Part shown: positions 20,544-31,096 of the stretch, piece by piece
Layout: each line of letters opens with the position of its first letter
Position numbering within the stretch: position 1 is the stretch's first letter
Assembly (NCBI RefSeq): GCF_037013735.1
Contig: NZ_CP135136.1
Span: 124,001-188,000, forward strand
Length of the DNA stretch: 64,000 nt
Source: Candidatus Legionella polyplacis
GTDB lineage: Bacteria; Pseudomonadota; Gammaproteobacteria; Legionellales; Legionellaceae
Reading direction: 5' to 3'
Translations under genes and position numbers: made by a program
The notes under the pieces: generated by a model
Told to the model about the DNA's origin: nothing
Databases searched by the model: none
What the model saw: the letters and a program-made list of their open reading frames with translations, nothing else

Positions 20544-21848
20544 TTATAAAAACTTTGGTAATTTAATACCTTTAAAATTTGCTTTCTTTATTAAAGAATC
20601 ATATTGTTTAGACATAAGATAAGCCTGTATTTGAGATATAAAATCCATAATAACAACAACTACTATCAAAATAGATGTTCCACCAAAATAAAATGGTACA
20701 TTCCAAGTATACATTAAAAGTTGTGGTAATAAACACACTAACATCAAATATGTTGCACCAAATAAAGTTAACTTCATCATAACAGTATATATATATTTCA
20801 TAGTTTGTTCTCCAGGACGTATACCTAAAATGTAAGCACCGGATTTTTTTAAATTTTCCGCAGTATCTTTAGGGTTAAATACTAAAGTAGCATAAAAAAA
20901 AGAAAAAAACAAAATAGACAAAGAATAAATAAATAAATATAAAGGTTTTCCAGGGGAAATCAGTAACCCTATATTATATAAAAATCCTGTTGTTTTTCCT
21001 TTTGCAAAAAACTGAATTAACATAGAAGGCAATAATATAATACTTGAAGCAAAAATCGGAGGAATAACACCAGAAATATTAATTTTTAATGGTAAATGAC
21101 TAGTTTGCGCAGCATATACTTTTCTTCCATAAGTACGCTGAGCATAATTAACACGAATACAACGTTGTGCCCTTTCAATAAAAACAACAAAACTAATAAT
21201 AAATATTATCATTAATAATAATAACAATAAAACTATTAATTTTAACTTTCCTTCTCTTTCTTGTTGTACTACTCTAACTATAGAAGAAGGAATACTAGAA
21301 ACAATTCCAGAAAAAATAATTAAAGAAATTCCATTTCCTATACCTTTTTCTGTAATTTGCTCTCCCAACCACATTAAAAACATTGTTCCAGAAACTAGAG
21401 TTATAACAGTTGTAAAATAAAATAAAGCATTTGAATACAAAACTAAACCTTGAACAACTAACCATCTTGCCATACCTAAAGATTGAAATACAGATAACAA
21501 TAATGTTAAATATCTTACATATTGATTTATTTTTTTTCTACCTAAAACCCCTTCTTTTTTCAATTGATCTAATGAAGGAATTATTAAAGATAGCAATTGA
21601 ATAATAATAGACGATGATATATAAGGAAATATACCAATAGCAAATACTGTAAACCTAGATAATGAACCACCAGAAAAAATATTAAACAGTCCAAATATTG
21701 TATTTTGTTGATTCTGAAAAAAAATATTCAACTCTCTTAAATTTAACCCAGGAACAGGTATATAAGAACCCAATCTATAAACCACAATAGATACAAAAAG
21801 AAAAAATAATCTAATATTAATCTCTCTTAAACCTATTTTTTTCACCAT
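20544..21848 (-). CDS. secY: Protein translocase subunit SecY
   Basis: Central channel of the Sec translocon in the inner membrane; works with SecE (47409-47777). 434 residues with ten hydrophobic segments. Plug/TM2 region shows NIFSGGSLSRFTVFAIGIFPYISSS (split), the cytosolic loop has YGRKVYAAQTSHLPLKIN and the late loop GIRPGEQTMKYI. Follows rplO in the spc operon. ATG start. Confidence 0.97.
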   Translation of the reverse strand: MVKKIGLREINIRLFFLFVSIVVYRLGSYIPVPGLNLRELNIFFQNQQNTIFGLFNIFSGGSLSRFTVFAIGIFPYISSSIIIQLLSLIIPSLDQLKKEGVLGRKKINQYVRYLTLLLSVFQSLGMARWLVVQGLVLYSNALFYFTTVITLVSGTMFLMWLGEQITEKGIGNGISLIIFSGIVSSIPSSIVRVVQQEREGKLKLIVLLLLLLMIIFIISFVVFIERAQRCIRVNYAQRTYGRKVYAAQTSHLPLKINISGVIPPIFASSIILLPSMLIQFFAKGKTTGFLYNIGLLISPGKPLYLFIYSLSILFFSFFYATLVFNPKDTAENLKKSGAYILGIRPGEQTMKYIYTVMMKLTLFGATYLMLVCLLPQLLMYTWNVPFYFGGTSILIVVVVIMDFISQIQAYLMSKQYDSLIKKANFKGIKLPKFL

Positions 21849-21903
21849 AATCCTTTCTATACTTTTAAAGTAATATAAAATTTATAAAAAATAATAACTA
21901 CAA

Positions 21904-22323
21904 TTAACTTATAATAAACTTCTTAGCTCCTTTAGAAACCTTTAAACCTATAAATTGAAAATTAACAAAACATTTTTTTTTAGGAGCAATAATCTTTACA
22001 TTTCTGACTATTCTTCTTATTAATTTAAATTTTTTTAAAACTTCCAAATCAATTGTCTTAAAATTTTTTATTTTTAATAACTCATCTAGTCTTAATTCCG
22101 TTGAAAACTTTCTTTTTATAGAATTAAAACCTATTTTTGGAACACGTCTATATATTGGTGTTTGACCACCCTCAAAACCAACTTTACAAAAACCTCCAGA
22201 TCTAGATTTTTGACCTTTATGTCCTTTACCAGATGTTTTTCCATAACCAGATCCAATTCCTCTTCCAATACGTTTTTTATACTTCTTCTTTGATAAATTA
22301 CAAAAAGCAAAATTTAAATTCAT
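21904..22323 (-). CDS. rplO: 50S ribosomal protein L15
   Basis: Late-assembly 50S protein. 139 residues: basic Gly-rich N-terminus ([20 protein letters not shown]), then [18 protein letters not shown] and a globular C-terminus ending VSKGAKKFI. The ATG overlaps the rpmD stop by one base (TAATG), suggesting coupled translation. Confidence 0.97.
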   Translation of the reverse strand: MNLNFAFCNLSKKKYKKRIGRGIGSGYGKTSGKGHKGQKSRSGGFCKVGFEGGQTPIYRRVPKIGFNSIKRKFSTELRLDELLKIKNFKTIDLEVLKKFKLIRRIVRNVKIIAPKKKCFVNFQFIGLKVSKGAKKFIIS

Positions 22324-22508
22324 TAAATATATTCCTCATATTTTAATAAATATGAAACAACACTAATTAAACCACGAATTGAAGGATTATCATTTTTTAT
22401 AACACTACTATTTATTTTTCTTAATCCTAATTGTCTAATTATATTAACATGTTTAGACCTACACCCAATAACACTTTTTATCAAAGTAATTTTGATCATT
22501 TTAATCAT
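22323..22508 (-). CDS. rpmD: 50S ribosomal protein L30
   Basis: Small 50S protein. I chose the ATG that gives [15 protein letters not shown], which aligns with the standard M-S-K-T-I-K-V-T-L start and yields 61 residues; an ATG three codons upstream is also open. None of the possible starts has a clear Shine-Dalgarno. The [10 protein letters not shown] and [15 protein letters not shown] motifs are typical. Between rpsE and rplO. Confidence 0.94.
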   Translation of the reverse strand: MIKMIKITLIKSVIGCRSKHVNIIRQLGLRKINSSVIKNDNPSIRGLISVVSYLLKYEEYI

Positions 22509-22568
22509 AACATACATATTATTTATTTTTTTTTAAATAAAATATAAAACTGAATACTTACTTCTTAA

Positions 22569-23060
22569 TTATAATTCTATCTTACCTCTTTTAGCTAAAA
22601 CATAATCTGGAGTTTTAATATGCATTAAAGCTCCTATAGTAGCACGAACAACGTTATTAGGATTAGTAGATCCAATACTCTTCGCTAAAATATTTTGTAC
22701 TCCTAATACCTCTAATACAGCACGCATAGCTCCTCCAGCAATAATTCCAGTTCCATCACTAGCTGGTTTCATAAAAACTTTAGACGCACCAAAACTCCAA
22801 GTAATGGAATGATATATGGTTGTACCATTTAAATAAACATAAGTCATATTCTTCCTAGCTTTATCCATAGCTTTTTGAATTGCAATAGGAACCTCTCTTG
22901 CTTTCCCCCTTCCATATCCAACTTTTCCATTTCCATCTCCTATAACAACTAACGCAGCAAAACCAAAATCCCTACCACCCTTAACTACTTTTGCTGTTCT
23001 AGTAATAGAAACTAATTTATCTTGATAACCTTCATTTTTTTTAAATTCACGAAATACCAT
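22569..23060 (-). CDS. rpsE: 30S ribosomal protein S5
   Basis: 30S protein at the mRNA entrance, important for accuracy. 163 residues: double-stranded RNA-binding-like N-terminal domain ([20 protein letters not shown], then [17 protein letters not shown]) and the C-terminal domain with [24 protein letters not shown] start with good context. Spc operon order intact. Confidence 0.98.
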   Translation of the reverse strand: MVFREFKKNEGYQDKLVSITRTAKVVKGGRDFGFAALVVIGDGNGKVGYGRGKAREVPIAIQKAMDKARKNMTYVYLNGTTIYHSITWSFGASKVFMKPASDGTGIIAGGAMRAVLEVLGVQNILAKSIGSTNPNNVVRATIGALMHIKTPDYVLAKRGKIEL

Positions 23061-23079
23061 AATATCATATTTCCTACAT

Positions 23080-23451
23080 TTAAAATTTTAAACCAGAAAT
23101 TCTTATACCATTGGCTAAAGATTTTATTCTCCCATGATATTTATATCCAGACCTATCAAAAGCTACATTAACAATCCCTTTATTTCTAGCTCTTTTACCT
23201 AATAAAATACCAACTTGCTCAGATTGCTCAACTTTATTCTTATTAACCAAATTCTTTTTAATTTCTTTATCAACAGATGAAGCAAAAGCAATTACAAAAC
23301 TTTTTCTGCTTTTATCTCTATAATCAACAATCTGTGCATAAATATTTTTAGAACTCCTATAAACTACAACTCTTGGTCTATTAGAGTTATGCAATATAAT
23401 GTATTTACTTCTTAAACATCTTTTTTTTCGAATCTTATTTTTACAAATCAT
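23080..23451 (-). CDS. rplR: 50S ribosomal protein L18
   Basis: 5S rRNA-binding protein. 123 residues. [20 protein letters not shown] and the C-terminal [22 protein letters not shown] are family hallmarks. The first 20 residues are very basic ([15 protein letters not shown]). Follows rplF by 4 bp. Confidence 0.97.
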   Translation of the reverse strand: MICKNKIRKKRCLRSKYIILHNSNRPRVVVYRSSKNIYAQIVDYRDKSRKSFVIAFASSVDKEIKKNLVNKNKVEQSEQVGILLGKRARNKGIVNVAFDRSGYKYHGRIKSLANGIRISGLKF

Positions 23452-23455
23452 AATT

Positions 23456-24004
23456 TTATTTCTTTTTAGATTCTTTAAGATTTATAACTTCACCAAAATA
23501 ACGAATTCCTTTTCCTTTATAAGCATCAGGAATCTTCAAATGACGAATCCTAGATGCTACATCCCCTATCAATTGTTTATCTATACTATACAAATTAAGT
23601 ATTGTGCCATTATTTAATATTTTTACTGATACATTATCAGGAATATTATAAGTAACAGGGTGTGAATAACCTATAAATAAACTAACACTTTTATCTTTAT
23701 TTGCCCATTGAACCTTATAACCTACACCAAAAAATTCCAATATAATTTTATATCCATACATGACTCCATAAACCATATTATAAACCAACGAACGAATAGT
23801 ACCAGCCAAAGACCAACCATACTTATTATCATTATTTGATACTGGAAAAATTTTTATATTTCTATTTTCACAAAGAATAATTACTCTAGCATCATAATTC
23901 CTGTATAACACTCCTTTGGGTCCTTTAATTTCTAACTTGAAATTCTTTATCGAACATTCTACATCCTTTGGTAAATTAATAATTGATTTAGCAACCCTAG
24001 ACAT
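23456..24004 (-). CDS. rplF: 50S ribosomal protein L6
   Basis: 50S protein near the GTPase-associated centre. 182 residues: start MSRVAKSIINLPKDV, two repeated alpha-beta domains, and the C-terminal signature PDAYKGKGIRYFGE, close to the standard PEPYKGKGVRY. The Glu-to-Ala and similar small changes are ordinary. Between rpsH and rplR. Confidence 0.97.
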   Translation of the reverse strand: MSRVAKSIINLPKDVECSIKNFKLEIKGPKGVLYRNYDARVIILCENRNIKIFPVSNNDNKYGWSLAGTIRSLVYNMVYGVMYGYKIILEFFGVGYKVQWANKDKSVSLFIGYSHPVTYNIPDNVSVKILNNGTILNLYSIDKQLIGDVASRIRHLKIPDAYKGKGIRYFGEVINLKESKKK

Positions 24005-24045
24005 ACATTATTTCATCCTATATAACCAAAAAAAATATATATAAC

Positions 24046-24441
24046 TTAAGATACTCCACAAATAATTTCTCCACCAATTCTATATTTCTTAGCCTTTTTA
24101 CTACTTATTACTCCCATAGAAGTTGACATAATTAATACACCAAACCCTGGTACAGAATATAAATCTTTCATTTTTTTATAAATTCTTAAACCAGGACTAC
24201 TTACCCTAAATATTCTCTCGATTACAGGCCTTCCCTTATAATACTTTAATATCACACTTATTAATTTTATTTTATTATTCAAATTACATATATTGTAATC
24301 TACTACAAATCCTTCTTCTTTTAAAACTAAAATAATCTTCTCTTTTAATTTAGAATAATAAAAAACAACTTTATCACATTTAGATCGTTGTCCATTGCGA
24401 ATACGTGTCAACATATCTGATATAGGATCTTGTATAGTCAT
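24046..24441 (-). CDS. rpsH: 30S ribosomal protein S8
   Basis: Central 16S rRNA binder; represses the spc operon in Escherichia. 131 residues: MTIQDPISDMLTRIRNGQ start and C-terminal GVISSKKAKKYRIGGEIICGVS (split) with the S8 GVM/ISxxxA motif. Position after rpsN is standard. Confidence 0.98.
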   Translation of the reverse strand: MTIQDPISDMLTRIRNGQRSKCDKVVFYYSKLKEKIILVLKEEGFVVDYNICNLNNKIKLISVILKYYKGRPVIERIFRVSSPGLRIYKKMKDLYSVPGFGVLIMSTSMGVISSKKAKKYRIGGEIICGVS

Positions 24442-24489
24442 AATATTATATCATTTTATAAGTAATAAATATATCTTTACAAAAAAACA

Positions 24490-24792
24490 CTACCAACTTG
24501 ATTTTCTTCCACCAGTAACATTACCAAACATTAATTGTTTTCTCAAACAAATACGACAAAGTTCAAACTTACGTAAAATTGACCTAGACCTACCACACTG
24601 TTGGCATCTTCTGCTATATCTTACAGGATTAGAATCAACAGGAAGTTTGCTTAATTTAAACTGAGCATTCCTAATATCATTTACCTCAATAGAAGATTTT
24701 ATAACCTTTTTTAAATACATTCTCTTTTTCTTGTATTTTTCAATTAACTTCTTACGCTTATCAACCCTAGCAATAACTGATTTTTTAGCCAA
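24490..24792 (-). CDS. rpsN: 30S ribosomal protein S14, long form with four-cysteine motif
   Basis: 30S head protein. 100 residues, the long-form length of proteobacteria, ending RKSSW as expected. Unusually its C-terminal half has C63-x2-C66 and C79-x2-C82 in the frame of [11 protein letters not shown]...[11 protein letters not shown], the zinc-ribbon pattern of the short 61-residue S14. Long S14 proteins typically lack these cysteines. Start codon is TTG: the frame has no usable ATG, alignment places MAKKSV there, and an AAGGA lies 8 bp upstream. Confidence 0.96.
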   Translation of the reverse strand: MAKKSVIARVDKRKKLIEKYKKKRMYLKKVIKSSIEVNDIRNAQFKLSKLPVDSNPVRYSRRCQQCGRSRSILRKFELCRICLRKQLMFGNVTGGRKSSW

Positions 24793-24844
24793 AATACCAT
24801 TCCTTATCTATTAAAATTTATTTTTACAAAATAAAAAATGTAAA

Positions 24845-25399
24845 TCATTGTTCATTATACATTCTTACTAAAGGAAAATCAAAAAATTCCAATAAAAAAG
24901 CAGCCTCTTTATCTGTACAAGCATTTGTAACAATAGATATATCTAACCCTCTTATACGATCAACCTTATCGAAATCAATTTCTGGAAAAACAATTTGCTC
25001 TTTAATTCCAAAATTATAGTTACCAGTACCATCAAATGATTTTCTACTTAAACCTCTAAAATCTCTAACTCTAGGCAAAACTATATTAATAATCTTATCA
25101 AGAAAATCATACATTCTATCACGTCTTAAAGTAACTTTACATCCAATTTCAAAATCTTTTCTAATTTTAAAATTCGCCAAAGATTTTTTGGCTTTTGTTA
25201 TAAAAGGCTTCTGACCAGAAATCAAAGTCATATCCTTAATTGCATGCTGTAAAACTTTTTTATCATCTACAGATCTACCAACACCCATATTTAATGTTAT
25301 TTTCAAAATACGAGGAACTTCCATAATACTTTTATAATAAAAAACATTCATCATTTTTTTTATAATTTCTTTATTATAAAAATCTTTTAATCTAGACAT
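24845..25399 (-). CDS. rplE: 50S ribosomal protein L5
   Basis: Binds 5S rRNA and contacts the P-site tRNA and S13. 184 residues; contains [33 protein letters not shown] and the [21 protein letters not shown] region, all typical. Start ATG overlaps the rplX end by 8 bp. Confidence 0.98.
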   Translation of the reverse strand: MSRLKDFYNKEIIKKMMNVFYYKSIMEVPRILKITLNMGVGRSVDDKKVLQHAIKDMTLISGQKPFITKAKKSLANFKIRKDFEIGCKVTLRRDRMYDFLDKIINIVLPRVRDFRGLSRKSFDGTGNYNFGIKEQIVFPEIDFDKVDRIRGLDISIVTNACTDKEAAFLLEFFDFPLVRMYNEQ

Positions 25400-25763
25400 T
25401 TTTTATTTTTTTTAAATACCTATTTTTTGTACTGAAATTATCTATTACTTTTTTGTTTGATTTAAAATATCTAACCTTATACCGAAAATTACACTTATCA
25501 ACTTTTAAATACTTAAAACCAATTTTATCATATTTTTCAAAATCATTGTTATATAAACCTACATTAGAAATGTGTATTGGCATTTCCTTAAAGATTAAAC
25601 CACCTTCTTGACCAATTTTTGGATTTGGTTTAATTGCTTTTCTACATAAATTAACACCATCAACAATAACCTTATCTCCCACAACCCTTTTTATTTTGCC
25701 GATACTCCCTTTATTCTTTCCAGATAAAACCATAACTATATCATTTAACTTAATACGTCTCAT
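25392..25763 (-). CDS. rplX: 50S ribosomal protein L24
   Basis: Early-assembly 50S initiator protein. 123 residues with an N-terminal KOW motif ([19 protein letters not shown]) and the [15 protein letters not shown] segment. The C-terminus after about residue 105 is a lysine-rich extension beyond the usual length. Overlaps rplE. Confidence 0.96.
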   Translation of the reverse strand: MRRIKLNDIVMVLSGKNKGSIGKIKRVVGDKVIVDGVNLCRKAIKPNPKIGQEGGLIFKEMPIHISNVGLYNNDFEKYDKIGFKYLKVDKCNFRYKVRYFKSNKKVIDNFSTKNRYLKKIKNV

Positions 25764-25780
25764 ATAATTTTTTTCCTATT

Positions 25781-26146
25781 TTATAGTACTTCAGGAGCTA
25801 AAGAAATTATTTTCATAAATCTATATCTTAATTCTCTTGTTACTGGACCAAAAATTCTAGTACCAAACGGTTCATTTTGATTATTCAATAAAACAACTGA
25901 ATTTTCATCAAAACGAATTACAGACCCATCATCTCTGCTTATTCCTTTTTTCGTTCTAACAATTACAGCACCCATTACATCACCTCTTTTTACTTTACCA
26001 TTTGAAATTACATCTTTTACACTTATCTTAATAAGATCCCCAATATTAGCATATCTTTTTCTTGTTCCTCCAAGAACTCTAATACACATCACTTTACGAG
26101 CTCCACTGTTATCTGCTACATTAAGAATAGTTTGTACTTGTATCAT
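25781..26146 (-). CDS. rplN: 50S ribosomal protein L14
   Basis: 50S interface protein next to L19. I chose the ATG giving [19 protein letters not shown], the invariant family start, for 121 residues; the longer open frame upstream is only hydrophobic filler. A GAG lies 6 bp before this [18 protein letters not shown] and [13 protein letters not shown] are typical. Confidence 0.97.
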   Translation of the reverse strand: MIQVQTILNVADNSGARKVMCIRVLGGTRKRYANIGDLIKISVKDVISNGKVKRGDVMGAVIVRTKKGISRDDGSVIRFDENSVVLLNNQNEPFGTRIFGPVTRELRYRFMKIISLAPEVL

Positions 26147-26274
26147 AATAAACTCATTACTCATTATTAAATAAATAATATAAAATAAAAACAATTACTA
26201 AAAAAACCACAATTTAATATTTTCTTATTACAAATAATTTTTAAAAAAAATCAAATTCATAACTCAATATACTA

Positions 26275-26508
26275 CTAATTTATTGTCTCTAATAATAACC
26301 AACGTTTTTTTTTAGATAAAGGTTTAGACTCAACTATCTTAACTAAATCTCCAATCTTAGATACACAATTCGGATCATGTACATATAATTTCGTAGTCCT
26401 TCTCAAAATTTTTCCATACTTATGATGCTTTAAAACACGATTAACGATCACAACAACCGTCTTTTTCATTTTATTACTTATAATTTTCCCAACCATTATT
26501 TTTTTCAT
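26275..26508 (-). CDS. rpsQ: 30S ribosomal protein S17
   Basis: Early 30S assembly protein, OB-fold. 77 residues: VGKIISNKMKKTVVVIVNR and HKYGKILRRTTKLYVHDPN match the family. A second ATG four codons in is possible. Separated from rplN by about 130 bp, a rather large gap for this operon. Confidence 0.96.
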   Translation of the reverse strand: MKKIMVGKIISNKMKKTVVVIVNRVLKHHKYGKILRRTTKLYVHDPNCVSKIGDLVKIVESKPLSKKKRWLLLETIN

Positions 26509-26523
26509 ATTAACAACCTTATA

Positions 26524-26742
26524 TTAATCTTCTAATAATCCTTCCTTTTTCTTTAAATATAAAATAGTATTAATCCTGGCAATACCCTTATTGATTAATT
26601 TTATCCAATGATAAGATTCTAAAGGTCCATATATTTTTTTCATTTTCAAATTAAATCTTTCTTTACTAAGAAGTAATAACTCAATTTTTAATTGATTCAA
26701 ACTTAAAGTATTTAGTTCTTTACTTTTTTTTATCTTTACCAT
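26524..26742 (-). CDS. rpmC: 50S ribosomal protein L29
   Basis: Small helical-hairpin protein at the exit tunnel near the trigger-factor site. 72 residues; SLNQLKIELLLLSKERFNLKMK and the C-terminal INKGIARINTILYLKKKEG correspond to the two helices. 15 bp either side to rplP and rpsQ. Confidence 0.94.
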   Translation of the reverse strand: MVKIKKSKELNTLSLNQLKIELLLLSKERFNLKMKKIYGPLESYHWIKLINKGIARINTILYLKKKEGLLED

Positions 26743-26757
26743 ATATATTTTATTACC

Positions 26758-27171
26758 TTACAATATTCTTCTTTCTTCAAATACAACCTTAAACGGCAAT
26801 TTAGCTCTTGCTAAAATAAAAGCCTCAATAGCAAGTTCCCTATCAACTCCTTCTATTTCAAATAGAATCCGACCTGGTTTCACATTTACTACCCAATACT
26901 CAACATTTCCTTTCCCTTTACCCTGCCTTACTTCAAGTGGTTTTTGAGTTATAGGTTTATCTGGAAAAACTCTGATCCAAATTTTTCCATTTCTTTTAAT
27001 GTGTCTAGTCATAGCTCTTCTAGCTGCTTCAATTTGTCTAGTTGTTAACCTACCTCTTCCTACAGATTTTAATCCAAATTCACCAAAACTAATCCTATTT
27101 CCTCTATGAGAGTTCCCTTTGTTTCTGCCTTTCATCTGCTTCTTATATTTTGTACGTTTTGGTTGCAACAT
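26758..27171 (-). CDS. rplP: 50S ribosomal protein L16
   Basis: 50S protein at the A-site/peptidyl-transferase region. 137 residues, start [19 protein letters not shown], then [21 protein letters not shown] and RIFPDKP-like [12 protein letters not shown]. Typical length and no oddities. Confidence 0.98.
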   Translation of the reverse strand: MLQPKRTKYKKQMKGRNKGNSHRGNRISFGEFGLKSVGRGRLTTRQIEAARRAMTRHIKRNGKIWIRVFPDKPITQKPLEVRQGKGKGNVEYWVVNVKPGRILFEIEGVDRELAIEAFILARAKLPFKVVFEERRIL

Positions 27172-27233
27172 AATTTATTTTCCATATATAACAGTATATA
27201 ATATATAATATAAAATATATCAATTTTACAATT

Positions 27234-27875
27234 TTATTTAATTACTTTTCTAGTATATATCTCTCCAGAAAAAACCCAAACTTTAACACCAATCATTCCA
27301 TATGTAGTTCTAGCTTCAGAAAATCCATAACTAATATTTGCTCTAAAAGTATGAAGAGGTATTCGACCTTCCCTATAGCATTCACTACGAGCAATTTCAG
27401 AACCACCTAATCTTCCACTAATACAAATTTTAATACCTTTAGCTCCAGATTTAATTGCAGAATTTATAGATTTTTTCATAATTCTTCTAAACATAATTCT
27501 TTGTTCCAACTGTTGAGCTATGTTCTCAGAAACAAGAATAGGATCTAATTCAGGATGTTTTATTTCTTCAATATTCAACTTTACTGGTATTCTTAAATAA
27601 GATTCTATATCTTTTCTCAAATTTTCTATCCCACCTCCTTTTTTTCCTATTATTATACCTGGTCTAGCAGTATATATAGTTACAACAGCATTTTTTGCAG
27701 GACGTTCAATACAAATCTTACCTATAAACGCATTACTTAATTTCTTTTTTAAATATTTTCTCAGATTAATATCTTGATTAAGTAATCTAGAATAATATTT
27801 ACTAGAATACCATTTAGAATTCCAATCTTGAATAATTCCTAACCTAATTCCAATAGGATTTACTTTTTGACCCAT
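27234..27875 (-). CDS. rpsC: 30S ribosomal protein S3
   Basis: mRNA-entry 30S protein with helicase-like role. 213 residues: [14 protein letters not shown] start, KH domain with [17 protein letters not shown], then the C-terminal domain with [22 protein letters not shown]. Lacks the longer acidic tail seen in some relatives. Two bp downstream of rplV. Confidence 0.98.
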   Translation of the reverse strand: MGQKVNPIGIRLGIIQDWNSKWYSSKYYSRLLNQDINLRKYLKKKLSNAFIGKICIERPAKNAVVTIYTARPGIIIGKKGGGIENLRKDIESYLRIPVKLNIEEIKHPELDPILVSENIAQQLEQRIMFRRIMKKSINSAIKSGAKGIKICISGRLGGSEIARSECYREGRIPLHTFRANISYGFSEARTTYGMIGVKVWVFSGEIYTRKVIK

Positions 27876-27877
27876 AA

Positions 27878-28222
27878 TTAATTAACTTTACCTCCATCAG
27901 AAGCTTTAATTACAATATGACAAAATTTTTTATATATTTTATTAGAACGACCTTTTGCTCTAGGAACAATACGCTTAAATTTTATCCCGTCATTTACATA
28001 AATAACAGAAATTTTTAATGAATCAATATCTATATTATGATTATTTTCAGCATTAGAAATCAAGGATTCCAACATCTTCAATAGAATGCGTGCTCCTTTT
28101 TTAGGTAAAAATCTTAAAATATTAATTGAATCTGACAAAGTTTTATTGCGAATAACATTAACAATTAATTTACATTTCTGAGCAGAAATAGGAGCATTTT
28201 TTAACTTAACTTTTACTTCCAT
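27878..28222 (-). CDS. rplV: 50S ribosomal protein L22
   Basis: Forms part of the peptide exit-tunnel constriction with L4. 114 residues: [30 protein letters not shown] and the beta-hairpin [16 protein letters not shown], which reaches into the tunnel. Start ATG. Confidence 0.97.
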   Translation of the reverse strand: MEVKVKLKNAPISAQKCKLIVNVIRNKTLSDSINILRFLPKKGARILLKMLESLISNAENNHNIDIDSLKISVIYVNDGIKFKRIVPRAKGRSNKIYKKFCHIVIKASDGGKVN

Positions 28223-28269
28223 TGATTTATAACCCTTTTTTTCAACTTTTAACTAACAACAAAAATTAT

Positions 28270-28548
28270 TTATTTAGATTTGATCTTTTTATCACCAGAA
28301 TGATTTCTAAAAACACGAGTTGATGCAAATTCACCTAATTTATGACCCACCATATTATCGGTAATATAAACTGGAACATGAACCCTACCATTATGTACAG
28401 AAATAGTACGACCAATCATTTCAGGTATAATAGTCGATCTTCTAGACCAAGTTTTTATAGGTTTATTAGAATTCAAATTATTAGATTTTTCTATTTTCTT
28501 TAATAAATTAAAATCTACATAAGGACCCTTTTTAATAGAACGAGACAC
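28270..28548 (-). CDS. rpsS: 30S ribosomal protein S19
   Basis: 30S head protein that partners S13. I chose the internal GTG giving [18 protein letters not shown], which lines up exactly with the standard M-P-R-S-L-K-K-G-P-F start and has GGAG 6 bp upstream; the open frame starts four codons earlier at a TTG, but that is inside the ribosome-binding site. 92 residues, with [23 protein letters not shown]. Confidence 0.95.
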   Translation of the reverse strand: MSRSIKKGPYVDFNLLKKIEKSNNLNSNKPIKTWSRRSTIIPEMIGRTISVHNGRVHVPVYITDNMVGHKLGEFASTRVFRNHSGDKKIKSK

Positions 28549-28554
28549 TGTCTT

Positions 28555-28558
28555 CTCC
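28555..28558 (-). promoter_or_regulatory. Ribosome-binding site deciding the rpsS GTG start
   Basis: GGAG on the minus strand, 6 bp before the GTG. Its presence argues against the longer TTG start. Confidence 0.85.
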
Positions 28559-28584
28559 AATTTTGTTAATTACTTCTTCACAAT

Positions 28585-29412
28585 TCACTTCACCTTTCTA
28601 CGTTTAATAATAAAAAAATCAGTACGCTTATTATTTCTTGTTTTATATCCCTTAGCAGGAATTCCAGTTGGGCTAACAGGGTGTCTTCCACCTGAAGTCC
28701 TTCCTTCTCCACCTCCATGAGGATGATCTATTGGATTCATAGCTACTCCACGAACAGTTGGTCGTATTCCTCTCCATCTATTTTCTCCTGCCTTCCCTAA
28801 AGTTCTTAAATTATGTTCACTATTACTCACCATTCCTATAGTCGCCTTACATCTTAATAAAACCCTCCTAACTTCTCCTGAAGATAATCTTATAATAGCA
28901 TATCTATCTTCTTTAGATAGAACCTGCCCATAAGATCCAGCACTTCTTAATAATTGAGCACCCTTTTTAGGTTTTAATTCAAGACAATGTATTACTGTAC
29001 CTACAGGTATGTTCTGTAATATTAAACAATTCCCATTACTTATGGGAACATCATCTCCGCTAATTACAATATGTCCTATTTCCAAATTTGAAGGAGATAT
29101 AATATACCTATATTCACCATCAATATAAGAAATTAGAGCAATCAAAGCAGATCTATTTGGATCATATTCTATTCTAGATACCCTTCCTTTAATATAATCC
29201 TTATTTCTTTTAAAATCAATTAATCTATATTTTAATCGACAACCACCGCCAATATGTCTTACTGTTATACGTCCTTGATTATTTCTTCCTCCAGTTCTAT
29301 TTAATTTCCTTATCAAAGATTTATAAGGCTTTCCTTTATAAATATTTTTATGTAACAGCCTAATATGCCCTCTCCTGCCTGGAGTAGTAGGATTTGATCT
29401 TACTAAAGTCAT
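28585..29412 (-). CDS. rplB: 50S ribosomal protein L2
   Basis: Peptidyl-transferase-centre protein. I chose the ATG giving [15 protein letters not shown], the family start, for 275 residues; the extra 12 upstream codons are hydrophobic filler. Contains the conserved [20 protein letters not shown] loop with the key histidine (HPHGG). Order rplW-rplB-rpsS standard. Confidence 0.98.
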   Translation of the reverse strand: MTLVRSNPTTPGRRGHIRLLHKNIYKGKPYKSLIRKLNRTGGRNNQGRITVRHIGGGCRLKYRLIDFKRNKDYIKGRVSRIEYDPNRSALIALISYIDGEYRYIISPSNLEIGHIVISGDDVPISNGNCLILQNIPVGTVIHCLELKPKKGAQLLRSAGSYGQVLSKEDRYAIIRLSSGEVRRVLLRCKATIGMVSNSEHNLRTLGKAGENRWRGIRPTVRGVAMNPIDHPHGGGEGRTSGGRHPVSPTGIPAKGYKTRNNKRTDFFIIKRRKVK

Positions 29413-29419
29413 AATAAAA

Positions 29420-29725
29420 TTACCTTTTATCAAAAAAAGAAAAATCAATACTATGTTGTTTGTCTAAAGATACATATACTTTTTTCCAATTACTTCTTTT
29501 TCCACAAATTCTTTTAAAAACTTTTACTTTACCTTTAATATTGATTACAGAAATCTTATTCACTTTAACATTAAAAATGGATTCTATAGATTTTTTAATT
29601 TCTTTCTTATTTACAAATCTTTGTACCTTAAAAGTATATTGATTATACTTATTAGATATCATAGTTGACTTCTCAGAAGTATACGGTTCTATAATAAAAT
29701 ATAAAAACTTATTACTTATATTCAT
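29420..29725 (-). CDS. rplW: 50S ribosomal protein L23
   Basis: Exit-tunnel rim protein, dock for trigger factor and SRP. 101 residues; [12 protein letters not shown] and [15 protein letters not shown] are recognisable. Its ATG overlaps the rplD stop codon as ATGA, implying coupled translation. Confidence 0.95.
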   Translation of the reverse strand: MNISNKFLYFIIEPYTSEKSTMISNKYNQYTFKVQRFVNKKEIKKSIESIFNVKVNKISVINIKGKVKVFKRICGKRSNWKKVYVSLDKQHSIDFSFFDKR

Positions 29726-30333
29726 TCACTAATTCTCTTTTCCAAAACTTTAACAGCAGATTTCGTCATTAAAATTTTCTTAAAATAAAAAAAATCAACA
29801 AAGCTTACAGTCTTAATATTACAAATTTTATACTGATACAAATTCTGAGATCCTAACAATTCGTTTGTATTAATCTCACATTTTAATATTAATCCATTTA
29901 ATATATTTAAATTATGCATTTTATTTATAAAATACTTAGTTTTATAAGAATCACAAAAAAAACAACTAACAACAATTAAATTCCCTGATCTGTGAAGTTC
30001 TGACACTACACTTCTAAAAGCATATCTATACATCTTCTTATTAATTTTTTGATTATAACTTCTTTTTTTCGAAGCAAAAACAACTCCTCCACCCCTCCAT
30101 AAAGGACTTCGTATTGTACCAACCCTTGCTCTTCCAGTTCCTTTTTGTCTCCAAGGTTTAATTCCACTTCCACTAACTTCTGATCTTGTTTTTTGTGAAC
30201 TATTACCACTTCTTCTATTTTGTATAGAAGATACGAATACTTGATGTATCAAATCAGGATTATATTTACAATTAAAAACATTAGAATCAACTTTTAAATA
30301 TTCATTAGTATCTTGTATTAACAATTGCATCAT
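29722..30333 (-). CDS. rplD: 50S ribosomal protein L4
   Basis: Exit-tunnel protein; also regulates the S10 operon in Escherichia. 203 residues; contains GSGIKPWRQKGTGRARVGTIRSPLWRGGGVVF (split), the extended tunnel loop. Overlaps both neighbours by ATGA-type junctions and ends with TGA. Confidence 0.97.
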   Translation of the reverse strand: MMQLLIQDTNEYLKVDSNVFNCKYNPDLIHQVFVSSIQNRRSGNSSQKTRSEVSGSGIKPWRQKGTGRARVGTIRSPLWRGGGVVFASKKRSYNQKINKKMYRYAFRSVVSELHRSGNLIVVSCFFCDSYKTKYFINKMHNLNILNGLILKCEINTNELLGSQNLYQYKICNIKTVSFVDFFYFKKILMTKSAVKVLEKRISE

Positions 30334-30983
30334 ATTTTTCCCTTTTTAGAAATTCTTATCTCTAATTTTATACCAGAAAAACCAGGAATTGAACCTTTAA
30401 CAAATAATAAATTACGACTAATATCAATTTGAACCACCAATAAATTTTGAATTGTACACCTTTTATTACCCATGTGACCAGGCATTTTTTTTCCTTTAAA
30501 AACTCTACCAGGAGTTTGATTTTGACCTATGGATCCAGGAACTCTATGAGATAAAGAATTTCCATGACTAGCATCCTGAGTTTTAAAATTATAACGCTTA
30601 ACCGTTCCGGAAAAACCTTTTCCTTTTGATACTGAAATAACATCAACTCTATCCCCTTCTTTAAAAACATCATTAATGCCTAAAACTTTACCAGAAACCA
30701 ATTTACTACTAAAAAATTTTGAACCAAATTCACGAATAATATCTCCAGAACGAACACCAAATTTAGAAAAATGTCCAAACAACGGTTTTTTTATACGAGA
30801 AGCTTTTCTATTACCTCTAGTCAACTGTACAGAAGAATACCCATCATTTTCTAATGTCTTTATCTGTAAAATTCTATTAGGAATAACTTCAATGATAGAT
30901 ACTGGAAAAGTTATACCATCATTCATAAAATACCTCATCATTCCAACCTTAACCCCTAATAATCCAGACATAGACTGTTTCAT
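30330..30983 (-). CDS. rplC: 50S ribosomal protein L3
   Basis: Early-assembly 50S protein with a loop reaching the A-site crevice. 217 residues; SMSGLLGVKVGMMRYF near the N-terminus, the loop VSKGKGFSGTVKRYNF, SHGNSLSHRVPGSIGQNQTPGRV (split) and KKMPGHMGNKRCT. Start at the first ATG, backed by AAGG 10 bp upstream; an ATG four codons on is possible. Ends with TGA. Confidence 0.97.
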   Translation of the reverse strand: MKQSMSGLLGVKVGMMRYFMNDGITFPVSIIEVIPNRILQIKTLENDGYSSVQLTRGNRKASRIKKPLFGHFSKFGVRSGDIIREFGSKFFSSKLVSGKVLGINDVFKEGDRVDVISVSKGKGFSGTVKRYNFKTQDASHGNSLSHRVPGSIGQNQTPGRVFKGKKMPGHMGNKRCTIQNLLVVQIDISRNLLFVKGSIPGFSGIKLEIRISKKGKI

Positions 30984-31096
30984 ATAATATAAACCTTTTT
31001 GTTTTCTATCAAAAAAAATAGTAACTTATATTTCTTAGAAAAAATTTTAAATCTCTTAACCAATAAAAAAAAAGAATATTTACCACCCATTATATT

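Noticed and set aside
30006-30209. 67-codon frame inside rplD
   Set aside because: Frame-shifted shadow of the conserved L4 loop region; the real frame is intact.
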